Part shown: in pieces, positions 26,817-36,097 of the stretch
How the letters are laid out: every line of letters starts with the position of its first letter
Position numbering within the stretch: the stretch's first letter is position 1
From: Natronospira sp.
Lineage (GTDB): Bacteria; Pseudomonadota; Gammaproteobacteria; Natronospirales; Natronospiraceae
DNA: 60,662 nucleotides
Direction: 5' to 3'
Assembly: GCA_003558125.1 (NCBI GenBank)
Contig: PWMQ01000025.1
Span: forward strand, 1-60,662
Notes under the pieces: model-generated
Databases searched by the model: none
Told to the model about the DNA's origin: nothing
The model's input: the letters and a program-made list of their open reading frames with translations, nothing else
Position numbers and translations under genes: made by a program

Positions 26817-27746
26817 ATGAAGACCAGTCGCATACTCGCCATCCTCGACCCGTCCCTGGACAAGAACCGGGCGGCACAGCGAGCCCTGGCCATGGCCCGC
26901 GACCACGGTGCCAGCCTCACCCTGGCGGTGTTCGAGGACCACCAGACGATTGTGGAATCCGGCTTGATGGGGGATGCCCTGACCCGTCAGGCCATCGATA
27001 TCTGGGAGCAGGAGACGGCCCAGTGGCTGAACAACCTGGCTGACTCCCTGGGGGAAGATGGCATTGAGATCGAGACCCGTGTGAAGACCGGTCGACCATT
27101 GGCGGACAAGGTCCTGGAGACAGTGGCGGAGGGCGACTACGACCTGGTGGTCAAGGACTGCGACGCCGGCTCCCGTCTGTCGCGCGCCTTTTTCACCCCT
27201 TTGGACTGGCACCTGTTGCGCCGCTGCCCGGTCCCCCTGATGCTGGTCAAGTCCACCAGCAAGGACAAGCCCGGACGTATCGCCGCTGCGGTGGACCCCT
27301 TCCATGAGCGCGGCAAGCCGGCGGAACTGGATGAACGCATTCTGACCACCGCCCAATCCCTGGCCAAGCACTATGAGGCGCGGCTGGATGTCATTCACGC
27401 CTGCCAGACCCAGCCCCTGGGGGCCAACTCACCTATTGAAGGTCCTGCGCTGCAATTCGAGAAGGTCCGTGAGGAAATCGCCACTCACCACCGCAATGCC
27501 CTGCGGCAACTCACTGACCGCTTCGACGTTGACCCCAGCCACGCCCATTTCATCGATGCCACCGCGCGCCGTGCGATTCCCGATTTCACCCGGGAACAGG
27601 GCGTGGATCTGCTGGTGATGGGCACGGTCACCCGTAAGGGCCTGACCCGCCTGATCATGGGCAGTACCGCCGAGGCCATTCTCGGCAACCTGGAATGCGA
27701 CGTCCTGGCGATCAAGCCGGAGGGCTTTGCCGCCGCGACGAAGTAG
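26817..27746 (+). CDS. Tandem universal stress protein (UspE-like)
   Basis: A 309-residue cytoplasmic protein with two Usp domains (about 1-145 and 155-305). Domain 1 begins SRILAILDPSLDKNRAAQRAL; domain 2 begins GRIAAAVDPFHE and ends with a good LLVMGTVTRKGLTRLIMGST, close to the ATP-binding GxxGxxxxxxGS/T pattern. The ATG at 26817 is preceded by AAGGAGAA. Tandem Usp proteins of this type are induced on oxygen limitation in related bacteria, which agrees with the FNR/Anr box upstream. A strong terminator follows, so it is monocistronic. Confidence 0.9.
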   Translation: MKTSRILAILDPSLDKNRAAQRALAMARDHGASLTLAVFEDHQTIVESGLMGDALTRQAIDIWEQETAQWLNNLADSLGEDGIEIETRVKTGRPLADKVLETVAEGDYDLVVKDCDAGSRLSRAFFTPLDWHLLRRCPVPLMLVKSTSKDKPGRIAAAVDPFHERGKPAELDERILTTAQSLAKHYEARLDVIHACQTQPLGANSPIEGPALQFEKVREEIATHHRNALRQLTDRFDVDPSHAHFIDATARRAIPDFTREQGVDLLVMGTVTRKGLTRLIMGSTAEAILGNLECDVLAIKPEGFAAATK

Positions 27747-27764
27747 GCAGGCCGCCTTCTGCAA

Positions 27765-27797
27765 GCAAGGGCCGCCGCCACGGCCCTTGCTTTTTTT
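27765..27797 (+). terminator. Rho-independent terminator after the USP gene
   Basis: Stem GCAAGGGCC / GGCCCTTGC followed by seven T residues, 18 bases past the stop codon. Confidence 0.93.
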
Positions 27798-27853
27798 GTA
27801 ACGACACCCGCCCTGACCGGGTCTATCCGCCAACGTCCTGGCGGAGAAACCTC

Positions 27854-28603
27854 GTGACCCCGGTTCAACAGATAGATCCAATTGACTGCAATCACTCGAG
27901 AGTACAGAAGCTGCTTGCCCGGCTCGCCCGTGGCGATGACTGCAGGACCCGCGTGGTCAAGCTGAACTGCCCCGAAGGCCTCCCCCTGTTCATCAAGGCC
28001 ATGCCCATCTGTCGCCTGCGCGACCGAATCAAGCACCGGCTCCGACCACCCCATCATGCTCGGGAGATGGCCCAGAGGCTGCAGGCAGCCGGACTCGACT
28101 CGGCGAGCACCGAGTCCTGTGGCATTCTGCGGGCAAGATCTCAGCCACGCCCCCTCGCCTATGTGGTCACCCGTGATGTGGGCGGCGTACGACTGGACCA
28201 ATGGCTGAAGCAGGTGGGCACGGAAATGCCGCGTTTGAGGTTATTGCTGCATTCCATGGGAAGGGTCTTCGGGCGCCTGCACAAGGCCGGGATTCATCAC
28301 CAGGACCCGCGCTGCCACAATTTTTTTGTTCACTTCAACCACTATGACCAGACAGAGCCACGGCTCTCGCTGATTGACCTCGAGGGGCTTTATCCCCTGC
28401 CGATCATCCCCCGGGCAATGCTGGGCAATCGATTACGGAGTTTCTGGCAGGACATGGACTTCCGCCTGGGGAGTCCCAATTGGCTGCAAATGCCGTCAGC
28501 CAGGCGGGCCCTGATTGACGGCCTCGCTGGCCAGGTCCCGGACCTGGGGGCCTGGGCGCAAGAGCAGCCCAGCCTATTCACCCCAAGCCCGAGGCTGAAC
28601 TAG
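27854..28603 (+). CDS. WaaP/Kdo-kinase-like small-molecule or LPS kinase
   Basis: A 249-residue protein of the lipopolysaccharide kinase (Kdo/WaaP) type. The catalytic region reads GRVFGRLHKAGIHHQDPRCHNFFVH (the loop HHQDPRCHNFF, with Asp and Asn) and LSLIDLEGLYP (metal Asp). An N-terminal Lys in LPLFIKAMP is the likely ATP-binding residue. The GTG at 27854 has GGAG upstream; no ATG is better placed. Members phosphorylate LPS core sugars. No LPS genes are near, so the substrate is open. It overlaps the convergent sirtuin stop by four bases. Confidence 0.75.
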   Translation: MTPVQQIDPIDCNHSRVQKLLARLARGDDCRTRVVKLNCPEGLPLFIKAMPICRLRDRIKHRLRPPHHAREMAQRLQAAGLDSASTESCGILRARSQPRPLAYVVTRDVGGVRLDQWLKQVGTEMPRLRLLLHSMGRVFGRLHKAGIHHQDPRCHNFFVHFNHYDQTEPRLSLIDLEGLYPLPIIPRAMLGNRLRSFWQDMDFRLGSPNWLQMPSARRALIDGLAGQVPDLGAWAQEQPSLFTPSPRLN

Positions 28604-29511
28604 CGATCCTTGCCAAACACCTTGGGCGCGGCCAATCTTTCACCCACCGTGGCCAGGACCTGATGACAGGAGGCCTCCACCTTGAAACGGAGGAGGTCAT
28701 CGGCGCGGGTGCGGCCCTGATTGACGGCGACCACGGGCAGGCCTGCCAGGGCCGCTTCCCGGGCGAATCGGAAGCCGGACCATACGGCCAGCGATGAGCC
28801 GACTATCAGCAGGGCATCACAATCACCGAGCAAGGCACGAACCCGCTCCACCCGCTGTGCAGGGACGTTCTCGCCGAAGAAGACCACATCCGGCTTGAGA
28901 ATGCCGCTGCACTCGGGGCAATCAATAAAGTTGAACCCCCGGTGCGCGGCCTCATCCAGTTCCGCATCACCATCCGGGTTGATGCCCTCAACCCGGGCCT
29001 GCCAGCCTGGATTACAGGCATTCAGCTCAGATTGCAGTGCATCCCGACCCAGTTTCAGACCGCAGTGCTGGCAGAGGACGCGAGACAGGGTCCCGTGCAG
29101 CTCCACCACGTCCGAGGAACCCGCACGCTGATGCAGGCCATCCACGTTCTGGGTCACCAGGCCGCCCAGCAGTCCGGCCGATTGCAGCTCGGCCAGGGCC
29201 CGGTGGGCGGGGTTAGGGCGGGCGGCCTGCATGCGCGGCCAGCCCAGATAACTCCTGGCCCAATAGCGACGACGGGTGGACTCGCTGGACATGAAGGCCT
29301 GGTACTGGATGGGTTGCCGCCGGGTCCAGCGGCCATGGGCGTCGCGATAGGCGGGAATGCCGGAATCCGTGCTGCACCCGGCCCCACTCAGCACCAGAGT
29401 GCGGGGGTGAGCTTCCAGAAAGCGGACCAGGGTCATCACATCGCCCCTATCCACTCTGGCCGCTGGCCAGGATCGAAACTCGGGGATGCGCGGGTTGATG
29501 ACACTGGCCAT
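28600..29511 (-). CDS. NAD-dependent protein deacylase, sirtuin family
   Basis: Removes acyl groups from lysines using NAD. Motifs: SGAGCSTDSGIPAYRD (about residue 40), TQNVDGLHQRAGS, catalytic His in ELHGTLSRV (about 137), Zn cysteines CQHC and CPEC, GILKPDVVFFGENVP and GSSLAVWSG. The 303-residue length and motif spelling resemble the class II (SIRT4-like) bacterial group rather than CobB. A start at an internal Met near residue 26 is possible. It sits seven bases downstream of the broken lytic transglycosylase gene on the same strand, so it may be co-transcribed. Confidence 0.92.
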   Translation of the reverse strand: MASVINPRIPEFRSWPAARVDRGDVMTLVRFLEAHPRTLVLSGAGCSTDSGIPAYRDAHGRWTRRQPIQYQAFMSSESTRRRYWARSYLGWPRMQAARPNPAHRALAELQSAGLLGGLVTQNVDGLHQRAGSSDVVELHGTLSRVLCQHCGLKLGRDALQSELNACNPGWQARVEGINPDGDAELDEAAHRGFNFIDCPECSGILKPDVVFFGENVPAQRVERVRALLGDCDALLIVGSSLAVWSGFRFAREAALAGLPVVAVNQGRTRADDLLRFKVEASCHQVLATVGERLAAPKVFGKDR

Positions 29512-29517
29512 GAAGTT

Positions 29518-30390
29518 TCAGTCCTCGGTCAGGCTGACATAGGCCCGGTAACGATCACGAATATGGCGGACGTAGTGGTAGGGTTCGCGCCCCCGAACAT
29601 AACCATGCCGGGCCTGCTGGTGATAGCGAGGCTCGGATAACAGCAGCATGGCCTCCTCCACGTTACCGAACCAGCGATCCGGATCCCAGCCCTTGCTGGC
29701 CGCCAACCGGCGGGCATCACGAACGTGGCCGATGCCGGCATTATAGGCCGCCAGGCTGAACCAGGTGCGTTCGTCCACGGGCAGGCGATCCGGGAAGCGA
29801 TCACGCAACCAGTCCATATAGCGGGTACCGGCGTGAACGCTTACCTCGGGATCATCCAGGGGCGACATGCCCAGTTCCCGCCCGGTTCGCGGCATGACCT
29901 GCATCAAACCCCTGGCACCGACCCAGGATACCGCCTCGGGATCAAAACGGGATTCCTGATACATCTGGGACAGAATCAGGCGCCAGTCAAAGTCATAGCG
30001 CTCAGCGTATTCCCGGACCAGCTCATCCCAGGGCGACAGTTCACCCCCATCCATGGGCCCGATCCGCCCGGCTCGGTGAGCCCGAATCCGGCTGTCATCC
30101 TCGAAATAGCGACGATAGAAAATGTTGTAGTGCAAGCCCCGATACTCGGCATCCCAGAAACCATTGATCGCCGCCAACAGCCGGGGGGTGTCCTCGCGAA
30201 CCGCCCAGCCATGGGCCACTGGCTCGCCCAGTGCCAATACCCCATGAACATCATCACGGGTCGTCATCTTGGATTGCAGGATGTGACTGTCGGCAACGGT
30301 CAGGTCGAATTCTCCGGTCGCCACCCGGGCAATGATTTCCTCGGTCTCCATATTGGCCGGGACAGTGGCCAATTCCAGTTCGATACCCTC
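29518..30390 (-). pseudogene. 3' part of MltF-like lytic transglycosylase, after an in-frame amber codon
   Basis: Same reading frame as the segment upstream, separated only by TAG at 30391-30393. It carries the end of the second solute-binding domain (ATVPANMETEEIIARVATGE) and the SLT transglycosylase domain with the catalytic Glu in LILSQMYQESRFDPEA, GARGLMQVMP and FSLAAYNAGIGHV. The segment has no signal peptide of its own. A TTG at 30372, about 13 bases after the TAGGAGGG sequence, could allow reinitiation but would give a cytoplasmic product. It may be a true nonsense mutation, read-through or a sequencing error. Confidence 0.8.
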
Positions 30391-31596
30391 CTAGACAAGG
30401 GCCTGAGCCGTCCCCCAATAGCTGCTGGCGCGGCGCAAATGAAGGGTACGTCCGGCCAGGTCCTCGGGCGAATCCAGAGGTGCCTCGCCCTTGCGAGCGA
30501 CGACCGTTTCGGTGGCGTAATGGTAGGGGCGGGAAAAACGGATGCCTCTGGCCTCACGCTCATCCGTGCGGGGCAGGAAGGCGGCGATCATGTCGCCACG
30601 ACCTTCCTTCAACATGGGAATCATGTCCTCGTGATCACGGGCCACGACCATCTGCAGGCGAACACCAAGGGCATCGGCAAAGCGTTTTGCCAATTCGTAT
30701 TCAAAACCGACCAATTCTCCCCGATAGAGGTAGTAGCTGGCCGCATTGTTGCGCGTGATCACCCTGAGCACGCGACGCTCACGGATGCCCGCCAGATCAT
30801 CCCGGTGGGCCTCGATCTCCGACCGGGTCAGGCGTTCACGGGTGAGGAAGCGGTTGAGGCTGCGCTCGAGCTCCGGATTGTCCGGACGCACCGCCCAGGC
30901 CAGCGGCCGCGAGTCGCCCAGGGGGAACTGGCGGCGCAGCTCCGTCCGATAGTTTTCAACAACGTCCAGCACGTTGCTGTCCTGGATGGCGAAATCAAAC
31001 GCCCCCTCTGCCAGTTCATCCAATACATCGTCACTGCTGTGGGTGGCAGGCAGGGGGATCAACTCAATACCTTCACGGTCCGCAAGACGTGATTGGGCCA
31101 CTTCCCAGAAAGCCGTGTCCCGCATCACCCCCACTCGATGCCCGAACAGGGCCTCCACCGAATCCGCTTGCGGGCCATCGGCCCGACCCACCACCAACTC
31201 CCGTGTCTGGTCCAGACCGACCGTGAAATTCACCTGATCACGGCGATCAGCGGTGGCAGTCATGTTGGCGGCGATCAGATCACCGCGGCCGTCCAGGAGT
31301 GCAGGGATCAAATCACCATAATCATCCAGGGGCACAATCACGGGCTCCAGGCCGCGAGACCGGGCGTAGCGCTCGGCCATCTGGCGTTCCAGATCAAAGG
31401 GATATCCGTCCCTGGGGAGATAATCCTCGGCTCGTCGATGGACCAGGATGCGCAATTGGCCGCGACTCTCCAGGGCAGGGAGATCGCCGGTCTCCACATA
31501 GCCACCGCCATTGCCTGTGGGCGTGGGCGCCTCGTCCGAGCGCTCGCAGCCAACCACAAGCAAGCCCATGGCGAATACGACTAACCCTCTCAACAT
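30391..31596 (-). CDS. 5' part of MltF-like lytic transglycosylase (two solute-binding domains)
   Basis: A 401-residue lipoprotein segment with lipobox VVGC (Cys17). It has a first family 3 solute-binding-like domain (about 45-270, GQLRILVHRR, LLDGRGDLIAANMTATADRR) and most of a second (about 275-401, RVLRVITRNNAASYYLYRGE, LKEGRGDMIAAFLPRTDERE). It breaks off at an amber codon inside the second domain. The full gene, 29518-31596, would encode 692 codons including the SLT domain: a murein lytic transglycosylase with a peptide-sensing module, as in MltF, but with the binding domain doubled. Confidence 0.85.
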   Translation of the reverse strand: MLRGLVVFAMGLLVVGCERSDEAPTPTGNGGGYVETGDLPALESRGQLRILVHRRAEDYLPRDGYPFDLERQMAERYARSRGLEPVIVPLDDYGDLIPALLDGRGDLIAANMTATADRRDQVNFTVGLDQTRELVVGRADGPQADSVEALFGHRVGVMRDTAFWEVAQSRLADREGIELIPLPATHSSDDVLDELAEGAFDFAIQDSNVLDVVENYRTELRRQFPLGDSRPLAWAVRPDNPELERSLNRFLTRERLTRSEIEAHRDDLAGIRERRVLRVITRNNAASYYLYRGELVGFEYELAKRFADALGVRLQMVVARDHEDMIPMLKEGRGDMIAAFLPRTDEREARGIRFSRPYHYATETVVARKGEAPLDSPEDLAGRTLHLRRASSYWGTAQALV

Positions 31597-31624
31597 GCCA
31601 TCCCCTCCCTGTGTCTCTCCCTTG

Positions 31625-31630
31625 TATAGT
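31625..31630 (+). promoter_or_regulatory. Candidate -10 element of the DMT permease gene
   Basis: TATAGT, 35 bases before the ATG at 31665. The -35 region is not clear, so this is a weak call. Confidence 0.35.
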
Positions 31631-31664
31631 GGCAGCTAAATATTTTCTGGCAAGGATGATCAGC

Positions 31665-32594
31665 ATGGCCCAGCCCAGGACCCTCACTTCCCCCTCGCCG
31701 GCGATGGCGGGTGCCCTGCTGGTAGCCGGTGCCGCCTGCCTCTGGGGAACGGCAGGCGTCGCCTCACGCTGGATCTATGAGTCGGAAACCGCCACCGCCC
31801 TTGAGATCGGTTTCTGGCGCATGGGCCTGGCGGCCCCACTGCTCCTGGCGCTGGCAGCGATCATCGCTCCCCGCAGGCCAGTCGAGGGACTGCGTCCCCT
31901 GGGCCTGACTCTGCTGATGGGTCTCTGCCTGGCCGGCTTCCAGGCCGGCTATTTTTCCGCCATCGCGGCGACCGGCGTGGCCATGGCAACGCTGCTGGCG
32001 ATCTGTACCATTCCCATTCTCACCGCCCTGATGGCCTGGCCAGTCTACGGCGAGGCACCGTCCGCGCGAGTGGGCATGGCCCTGCTGGCGGCAGTGATCG
32101 GCATGATCCTGGTCGTGAGTGGCAGTGGCGGCCCTGAGCTGCCGGGTGCGGCAGGGCTGCGTCTTGGCCTGCCCATGGCATTGGCAGCGAGTTTCTGCTT
32201 CGCGGTACTGACCCTGGCGGGTCGTGGGCTGCCGGCAGAGCAGGACCCACTGTGGACCACTGCCCTGAGCCTGACTGTGGCGGCCGTGGCATTGGCCGTG
32301 GTGGTCATGCCGGGGAACTGGGCCTTGCCGCCCAACCAAGGACCCACGTGGCCGGCACTGGCCTGGATTGCCCTGATGCCCACCGCAGTGGCCTACGTCC
32401 TGTTCTATGCGGGCCTTCGGCTGGTCAGCTCCGGGACGGCGGGCCTGCTGATTCTGGCAGAGCCGCTGACGGCCAACATTCTGGCCTGGCTGCTCCACGG
32501 CGAACGGCTGGGGGGCTGGGGGTGGCTGGGCGCAGCGCTGCTGCTGGCTGCCATGGGGCTGGCGGTCAGTCGCGAGAGACAGGGACGCACCTAG
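31665..32594 (+). CDS. EamA/DMT-family permease
   Basis: A 309-residue inner-membrane protein with ten predicted TM helices in two EamA repeats (about 15-145 and 165-300). Typical stretches are GAACLWGTAGVASRWI, TGVAMATLLAICTIPILTAL and LRLVSSGTAGLLILAEPLTA. Members export metabolites or amino acids. The ATG at 31665 has AAGGA at a good distance; an alternative ATG nine bases earlier is too close to it. It is divergent from the transglycosylase gene and its end overlaps the small membrane protein gene by four bases. Confidence 0.88.
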   Translation: MAQPRTLTSPSPAMAGALLVAGAACLWGTAGVASRWIYESETATALEIGFWRMGLAAPLLLALAAIIAPRRPVEGLRPLGLTLLMGLCLAGFQAGYFSAIAATGVAMATLLAICTIPILTALMAWPVYGEAPSARVGMALLAAVIGMILVVSGSGGPELPGAAGLRLGLPMALAASFCFAVLTLAGRGLPAEQDPLWTTALSLTVAAVALAVVVMPGNWALPPNQGPTWPALAWIALMPTAVAYVLFYAGLRLVSSGTAGLLILAEPLTANILAWLLHGERLGGWGWLGAALLLAAMGLAVSRERQGRT

Positions 32595-32857
32595 TCCCTT
32601 AACGGCTCACTGCGGGGTTCGGACAGGGCGCCAGTGGACCAGACGGGCCGGGCACCGATAAGGTAGACAAGCAACCCGCTCAGCCCAAGACCACCGAAGA
32701 CCAGATAGGCCTGGGCAATACCTTCCAGCCGGGGTAGAAAGATCAGGGCGACCACACTCAAGGCCACGCCCGACAGCATCAGCGCCAATCCTCGCGCAAA
32801 CAGCAAATTGGCATCACGATCCCTGTGAAGAGCGCCATCATTAAGCCCTTCTGACAT
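32591..32857 (-). CDS. Small membrane protein, unknown
   Basis: An 88-residue protein with two hydrophobic segments (about 20-42 and 47-67) and charged termini. No family is recognised. It is convergent with the DMT permease gene with overlapping stops and has no clear operon partner. The call rests on its membrane pattern and the lack of any competing frame. Confidence 0.5.
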   Translation of the reverse strand: MSEGLNDGALHRDRDANLLFARGLALMLSGVALSVVALIFLPRLEGIAQAYLVFGGLGLSGLLVYLIGARPVWSTGALSEPRSEPLRD

Positions 32858-33018
32858 GTTTGCTCCCGTGTATCATGCCGAAACACAGTGCACCTTCCCC
32901 CCCCAGGAAAGCGGTTGCGCCTCCAGGCACCGATCGGGGGAGTTTGCGTTAATGTAACCATAAAGGCAAGTCACTGATTTTATTGGTGACGGGATGACGA
33001 GAATCGAGGAGAAAGTCA

Positions 33019-33762
33019 GTGGATTTCCCCATCGACAGCGTGGAATGGCTTCTGGCCTGCCTGGTTGTGGTGGTAGGCGCCACGGTGCAAGGCAGTATCG
33101 GCTTTGGGGTGGCCTTGCTGGGTGCACCGCTGCTGTTCCTGGTCAATCCCCTGCTGGTGCCGGCGCCCGTGATCATTATCGGCATGATCCTGCCGGCACT
33201 GATTCTGCTTCGGGACTGGCGGGCGGTGGCAGTGGCAGACGTAGCCTGGACACTTCCCGGCAAGGCGCTGGGAGCGGCGGTGGCAGGGATGATTCTGGGG
33301 ATTGTCTCTGACCAGCTGTTGGGCCTGCTGTTCGGTGTTCTGGTGCTGTTGGGGGTTGCCCTCAGCCTGGGACGCCCGTGGCCATCGCCCGGTCCGATCC
33401 TGCGCTTCAGCGCGGGGGGTGCCGCCGGCTTCATGGCCACGACCACGGCCATCGGCGGCCCACCACTCGCCCTGGCCTTTCAGCAATTCAGTGGCCCCCG
33501 TTTGCGGGGCACCCTGTCCGCCTGCTTTCTGCCAGGGGGCATATTCTCCCTGCTTGCCCTGGCCTGGGCCGGACGCTTCGGGGTAGAGGAGATCATTCTG
33601 GGCATCAGCCTCTTGCCCGCCGCCCTCATGGGCTTCTGGCTATCTGACCGCGCTGCTCAGTGGCTGGATGGCGGCTGGCTCCGCCCCGCTCTGCTGGCGG
33701 TCTCCGCCCTGGCGGCGGTGATGGCCATTGTGCGTGCCCTGCACGCTGACGGCGGCCCATGA
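33019..33762 (+). CDS. TauE/SafE-family sulfite/organosulfonate exporter-like permease
   Basis: A 247-residue membrane protein with about eight TM helices. Family patterns include VVGATVQGSIGFGVALLGAPLL, GAAGFMATTTAIGGPPLALAFQ and RGTLSACFLPGG, the repeated GxxGFGxxLxxxP and GGPP motifs of TauE/SafE. The start is a GTG after GAGGAGAAAG. Members move sulfite, sulfonates or related anions. No sulfur genes lie adjacent, so the substrate is unassigned. It is convergent with the amidotransferase gene. Confidence 0.88.
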   Translation: MDFPIDSVEWLLACLVVVVGATVQGSIGFGVALLGAPLLFLVNPLLVPAPVIIIGMILPALILLRDWRAVAVADVAWTLPGKALGAAVAGMILGIVSDQLLGLLFGVLVLLGVALSLGRPWPSPGPILRFSAGGAAGFMATTTAIGGPPLALAFQQFSGPRLRGTLSACFLPGGIFSLLALAWAGRFGVEEIILGISLLPAALMGFWLSDRAAQWLDGGWLRPALLAVSALAAVMAIVRALHADGGP

Positions 33763-33766
33763 GCTC

Positions 33767-34522
33767 TCAGCCACTTCCCCTGACTGCGCCTCGTAACAGG
33801 CGGCGCTCATCCAGGCCGGCAAGCCAGTCGCTGAGCATGGCCGATGCCCGCCGCTGCATCCACGGACTGCAGCGCTGGGTCTGCTCACGCAGACGCTCCA
33901 CGGATTGCAGGGGATGGGCATCCAGCTGGCTGACATGGGCGACCAACCATTGGTTCATCGCGGTGCAATCCACTTCCGGATGGAACTGCAGCCCCATGAC
34001 CGCATCGCCCCAGGAGAAAGCCTGAACGTCGCAATCGTCCGTCCAGGCCAGACGCCGGGCGCCCTCGGGCAGGGCCATGGCATCCCGGTGCCAGTGGAGC
34101 ACCGGCACCTGGTCAAGAAAGCGCAACGGTCCCGCACGACCTTCCTGTGACAGTTGCACCGGCCACCATCCCAGCTCCTCGGCAGCCCCCTCATGGATGC
34201 TGGCGCCCAAAGTCCGAGCCAGAAGCTGTGCCCCCAGGCATATGCCCAGTAAGGGCCGACCGCTGGCCAGGCGCTGCTCGATCAGGCGCAGCTCGTCGAT
34301 CAGAAAGGGGTATCGCCTATCATCCAGGGCACTGGGTGGGCCGCCCAGGACCACCATCAGGTCATCCTCGCCAGCATCCACTGCGGTCAGATCATCGTTG
34401 GGCGCATCCAGGTATCGGATGTCATATCCCATGCCGGCAAAAACCAACTCAAGCCCGCCCAGCCCCTTGAAATTGAGCTGGCGTATGGCGAGCACCGTTC
34501 GGCTCACTGCATAATCGATCAT
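33767..34522 (-). CDS. Class I glutamine amidotransferase-like protein
   Basis: A 251-residue protein with a class I GATase fold: nucleophile Cys in LLGICLGAQLLA (about residue 95), His-Glu in GLQFHPEVD (about 181) and VVLGGPPSA near the oxyanion region. Stand-alone members of this size include GMP synthase-like and gamma-glutamyl hydrolase-like amidotransferases; the acceptor cannot be told. It follows the DUF924 gene by 32 bases on the same strand, and so probably ends the operon ABC ATPase, permease, DUF924, GATase. Confidence 0.87.
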   Translation of the reverse strand: MIDYAVSRTVLAIRQLNFKGLGGLELVFAGMGYDIRYLDAPNDDLTAVDAGEDDLMVVLGGPPSALDDRRYPFLIDELRLIEQRLASGRPLLGICLGAQLLARTLGASIHEGAAEELGWWPVQLSQEGRAGPLRFLDQVPVLHWHRDAMALPEGARRLAWTDDCDVQAFSWGDAVMGLQFHPEVDCTAMNQWLVAHVSQLDAHPLQSVERLREQTQRCSPWMQRRASAMLSDWLAGLDERRLLRGAVRGSG

Positions 34523-34554
34523 GCTGACATCCTCGTCATTTTCGGGTAGTACCG

Positions 34555-35187
34555 CTAGAAGCCACGCCCTTCCACCCTCATGAAGCGCTCCTCATCGAAG
34601 CTGCTGTCCCTGCCGAGGGCTTTGTTCCGGTGAGGAAAACGTCCGAAACGATCGATCACCTCCTGATGCTTGCGGGCAAATTCCAGGTAGTACCGATACG
34701 ATTCCCGATCCGGCTCTGGTACAGATTCCAGCAAGGACTGGAAAAGCTGCACACAGCGGCGTTGCAGCCCGGCATCCTCGGCGTGCTCCAACGGAAGATA
34801 GAAGAACACGCGCTGCAAGGGCGCCAATGCCTGGTCTGAACCTCGGTCGAGGCCATTGAGACACAACAATTGCGCTCTCTGGTCGCCTGCGAAGGCCTTT
34901 GCCTGATCACGATAAAGGTGGCGGGTGAATTGGTCGAGGAGAAGAATCAGGGCCAGGCGACCGAGGGGGGTATGGGCCCAGGGCTCCAGGCCACCCTCCA
35001 ATGCCTGATCGGTCAAGCGACCAAAACGTTCACGGATGTATTTATCCGTCGCCGGGTCAGCCTGCCACCACAAGGCATTCCTGGATGGATCTGCTTGCAG
35101 GGGCATTTGCCGCCACTCCGGGCCGAACCAGAATGACAATATCTCTGCGGCCTTTTCCGGCACGTCCTGACCCAGCGCCTGCCCCAT
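34555..35187 (-). CDS. DUF924 family protein
   Basis: A 210-residue cytoplasmic protein with the DUF924 pattern ILSFWFGPEWR, LILLLDQFTRHLYRD, VFFYLPLEHAED and RFGRFPHRNKALGR. The fold is TPR-like and the function is unknown. The start at 35187 has GGAGGGGG upstream; an in-frame start at 35235 would add 16 unlikely residues. It lies between the ABC permease and the amidotransferase, same strand. Confidence 0.88.
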   Translation of the reverse strand: MGQALGQDVPEKAAEILSFWFGPEWRQMPLQADPSRNALWWQADPATDKYIRERFGRLTDQALEGGLEPWAHTPLGRLALILLLDQFTRHLYRDQAKAFAGDQRAQLLCLNGLDRGSDQALAPLQRVFFYLPLEHAEDAGLQRRCVQLFQSLLESVPEPDRESYRYYLEFARKHQEVIDRFGRFPHRNKALGRDSSFDEERFMRVEGRGF

Positions 35188-35320
35188 TTGCGTGACCCCC
35201 TCCCCGGCTCCGGCGATTGCGGAATGAGTGCACAACTGCCCTCACTATAGGACAGAAGCGGGGCACTTCCCATTTTTCATACTCATCAACCGGACGCGGA
35301 TACCCCAGACCCTTCCACGA

Positions 35321-36097
35321 TCAGGCACGCAAGCCGATGCCGCGCTTGAGCAAGTAAAAGGCAAGAATATACAAGACAATCAACATGGCCAGGATGATGA
35401 CGAAGGCGATATCCAGGCGCACATCACTGACACCAAAGATGCTGTAACGGAAGAGGTTGACCATGTACAGGATGGGATTAAACAGGGAAAGCTCCCGCCA
35501 GGGCCCCGGCAATAGCTCCACGGTGTAAAACACCCCGCCCAGATAGGTGAGTGGCGTGAGAATGAAGGTCGGGATGATGGAAATATCATCAAACTTCTTG
35601 GCAAACACCGCATTGATCAAGCCGGCAAGGGAAAAGGTCGCCGAGGTAAGGAGCACCACCGCGGCCATCACCAATGGATTGGCAACTTGCAAGGGCACGA
35701 AAAGAGAGGCAATCAGGGCCACCAACAGCCCCACCAGAAGGCCACGCCCCATCCCGCCAATGACGTAACCGGCCAGAATCATGGAAGTGGGCAGGGGGGA
35801 GACCATCATTTCCTCGATATGCCGACCAAATTTGGCCCCAAAGAATGAGGAGACCACATTGCCGTAACTGTTCTGTATCACTGCCATGATGATCAGACCG
35901 GGTGCAATCCAGGCCATGAAATCCAGGCCACCCATTTCACCGACCCGGCGACCAATCAACTGGCCAAAAATGACGAAATAAAGACTCATGGTGATAGCCG
36001 GCGGAACCAGGGTCTGTATCCAGATACGCAGGACACGGGTAAGTTCCTTGTGCACGATGGTATAAAGCCCCACCATATTCTGACGACGCCGGCTCAT
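35321..36097 (-). CDS. yadH: ABC-2 type transporter permease (YadH-like)
   Basis: A 258-residue inner-membrane permease with six TM helices of the ABC-2 type (GLYTIVHKELTRVLRIWIQT at the N-terminus, SSFFGAKFGRHIEEMMVSPL in the middle, PLTYLGGVFYTVELLPGPWR near the end). These motifs match YadH, the partner of the ATPase YadG. The start overlaps the ATPase stop by four bases, so the two are translationally coupled. Exported substrate unknown. Confidence 0.9.
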   Translation of the reverse strand: MSRRRQNMVGLYTIVHKELTRVLRIWIQTLVPPAITMSLYFVIFGQLIGRRVGEMGGLDFMAWIAPGLIIMAVIQNSYGNVVSSFFGAKFGRHIEEMMVSPLPTSMILAGYVIGGMGRGLLVGLLVALIASLFVPLQVANPLVMAAVVLLTSATFSLAGLINAVFAKKFDDISIIPTFILTPLTYLGGVFYTVELLPGPWRELSLFNPILYMVNLFRYSIFGVSDVRLDIAFVIILAMLIVLYILAFYLLKRGIGLRA

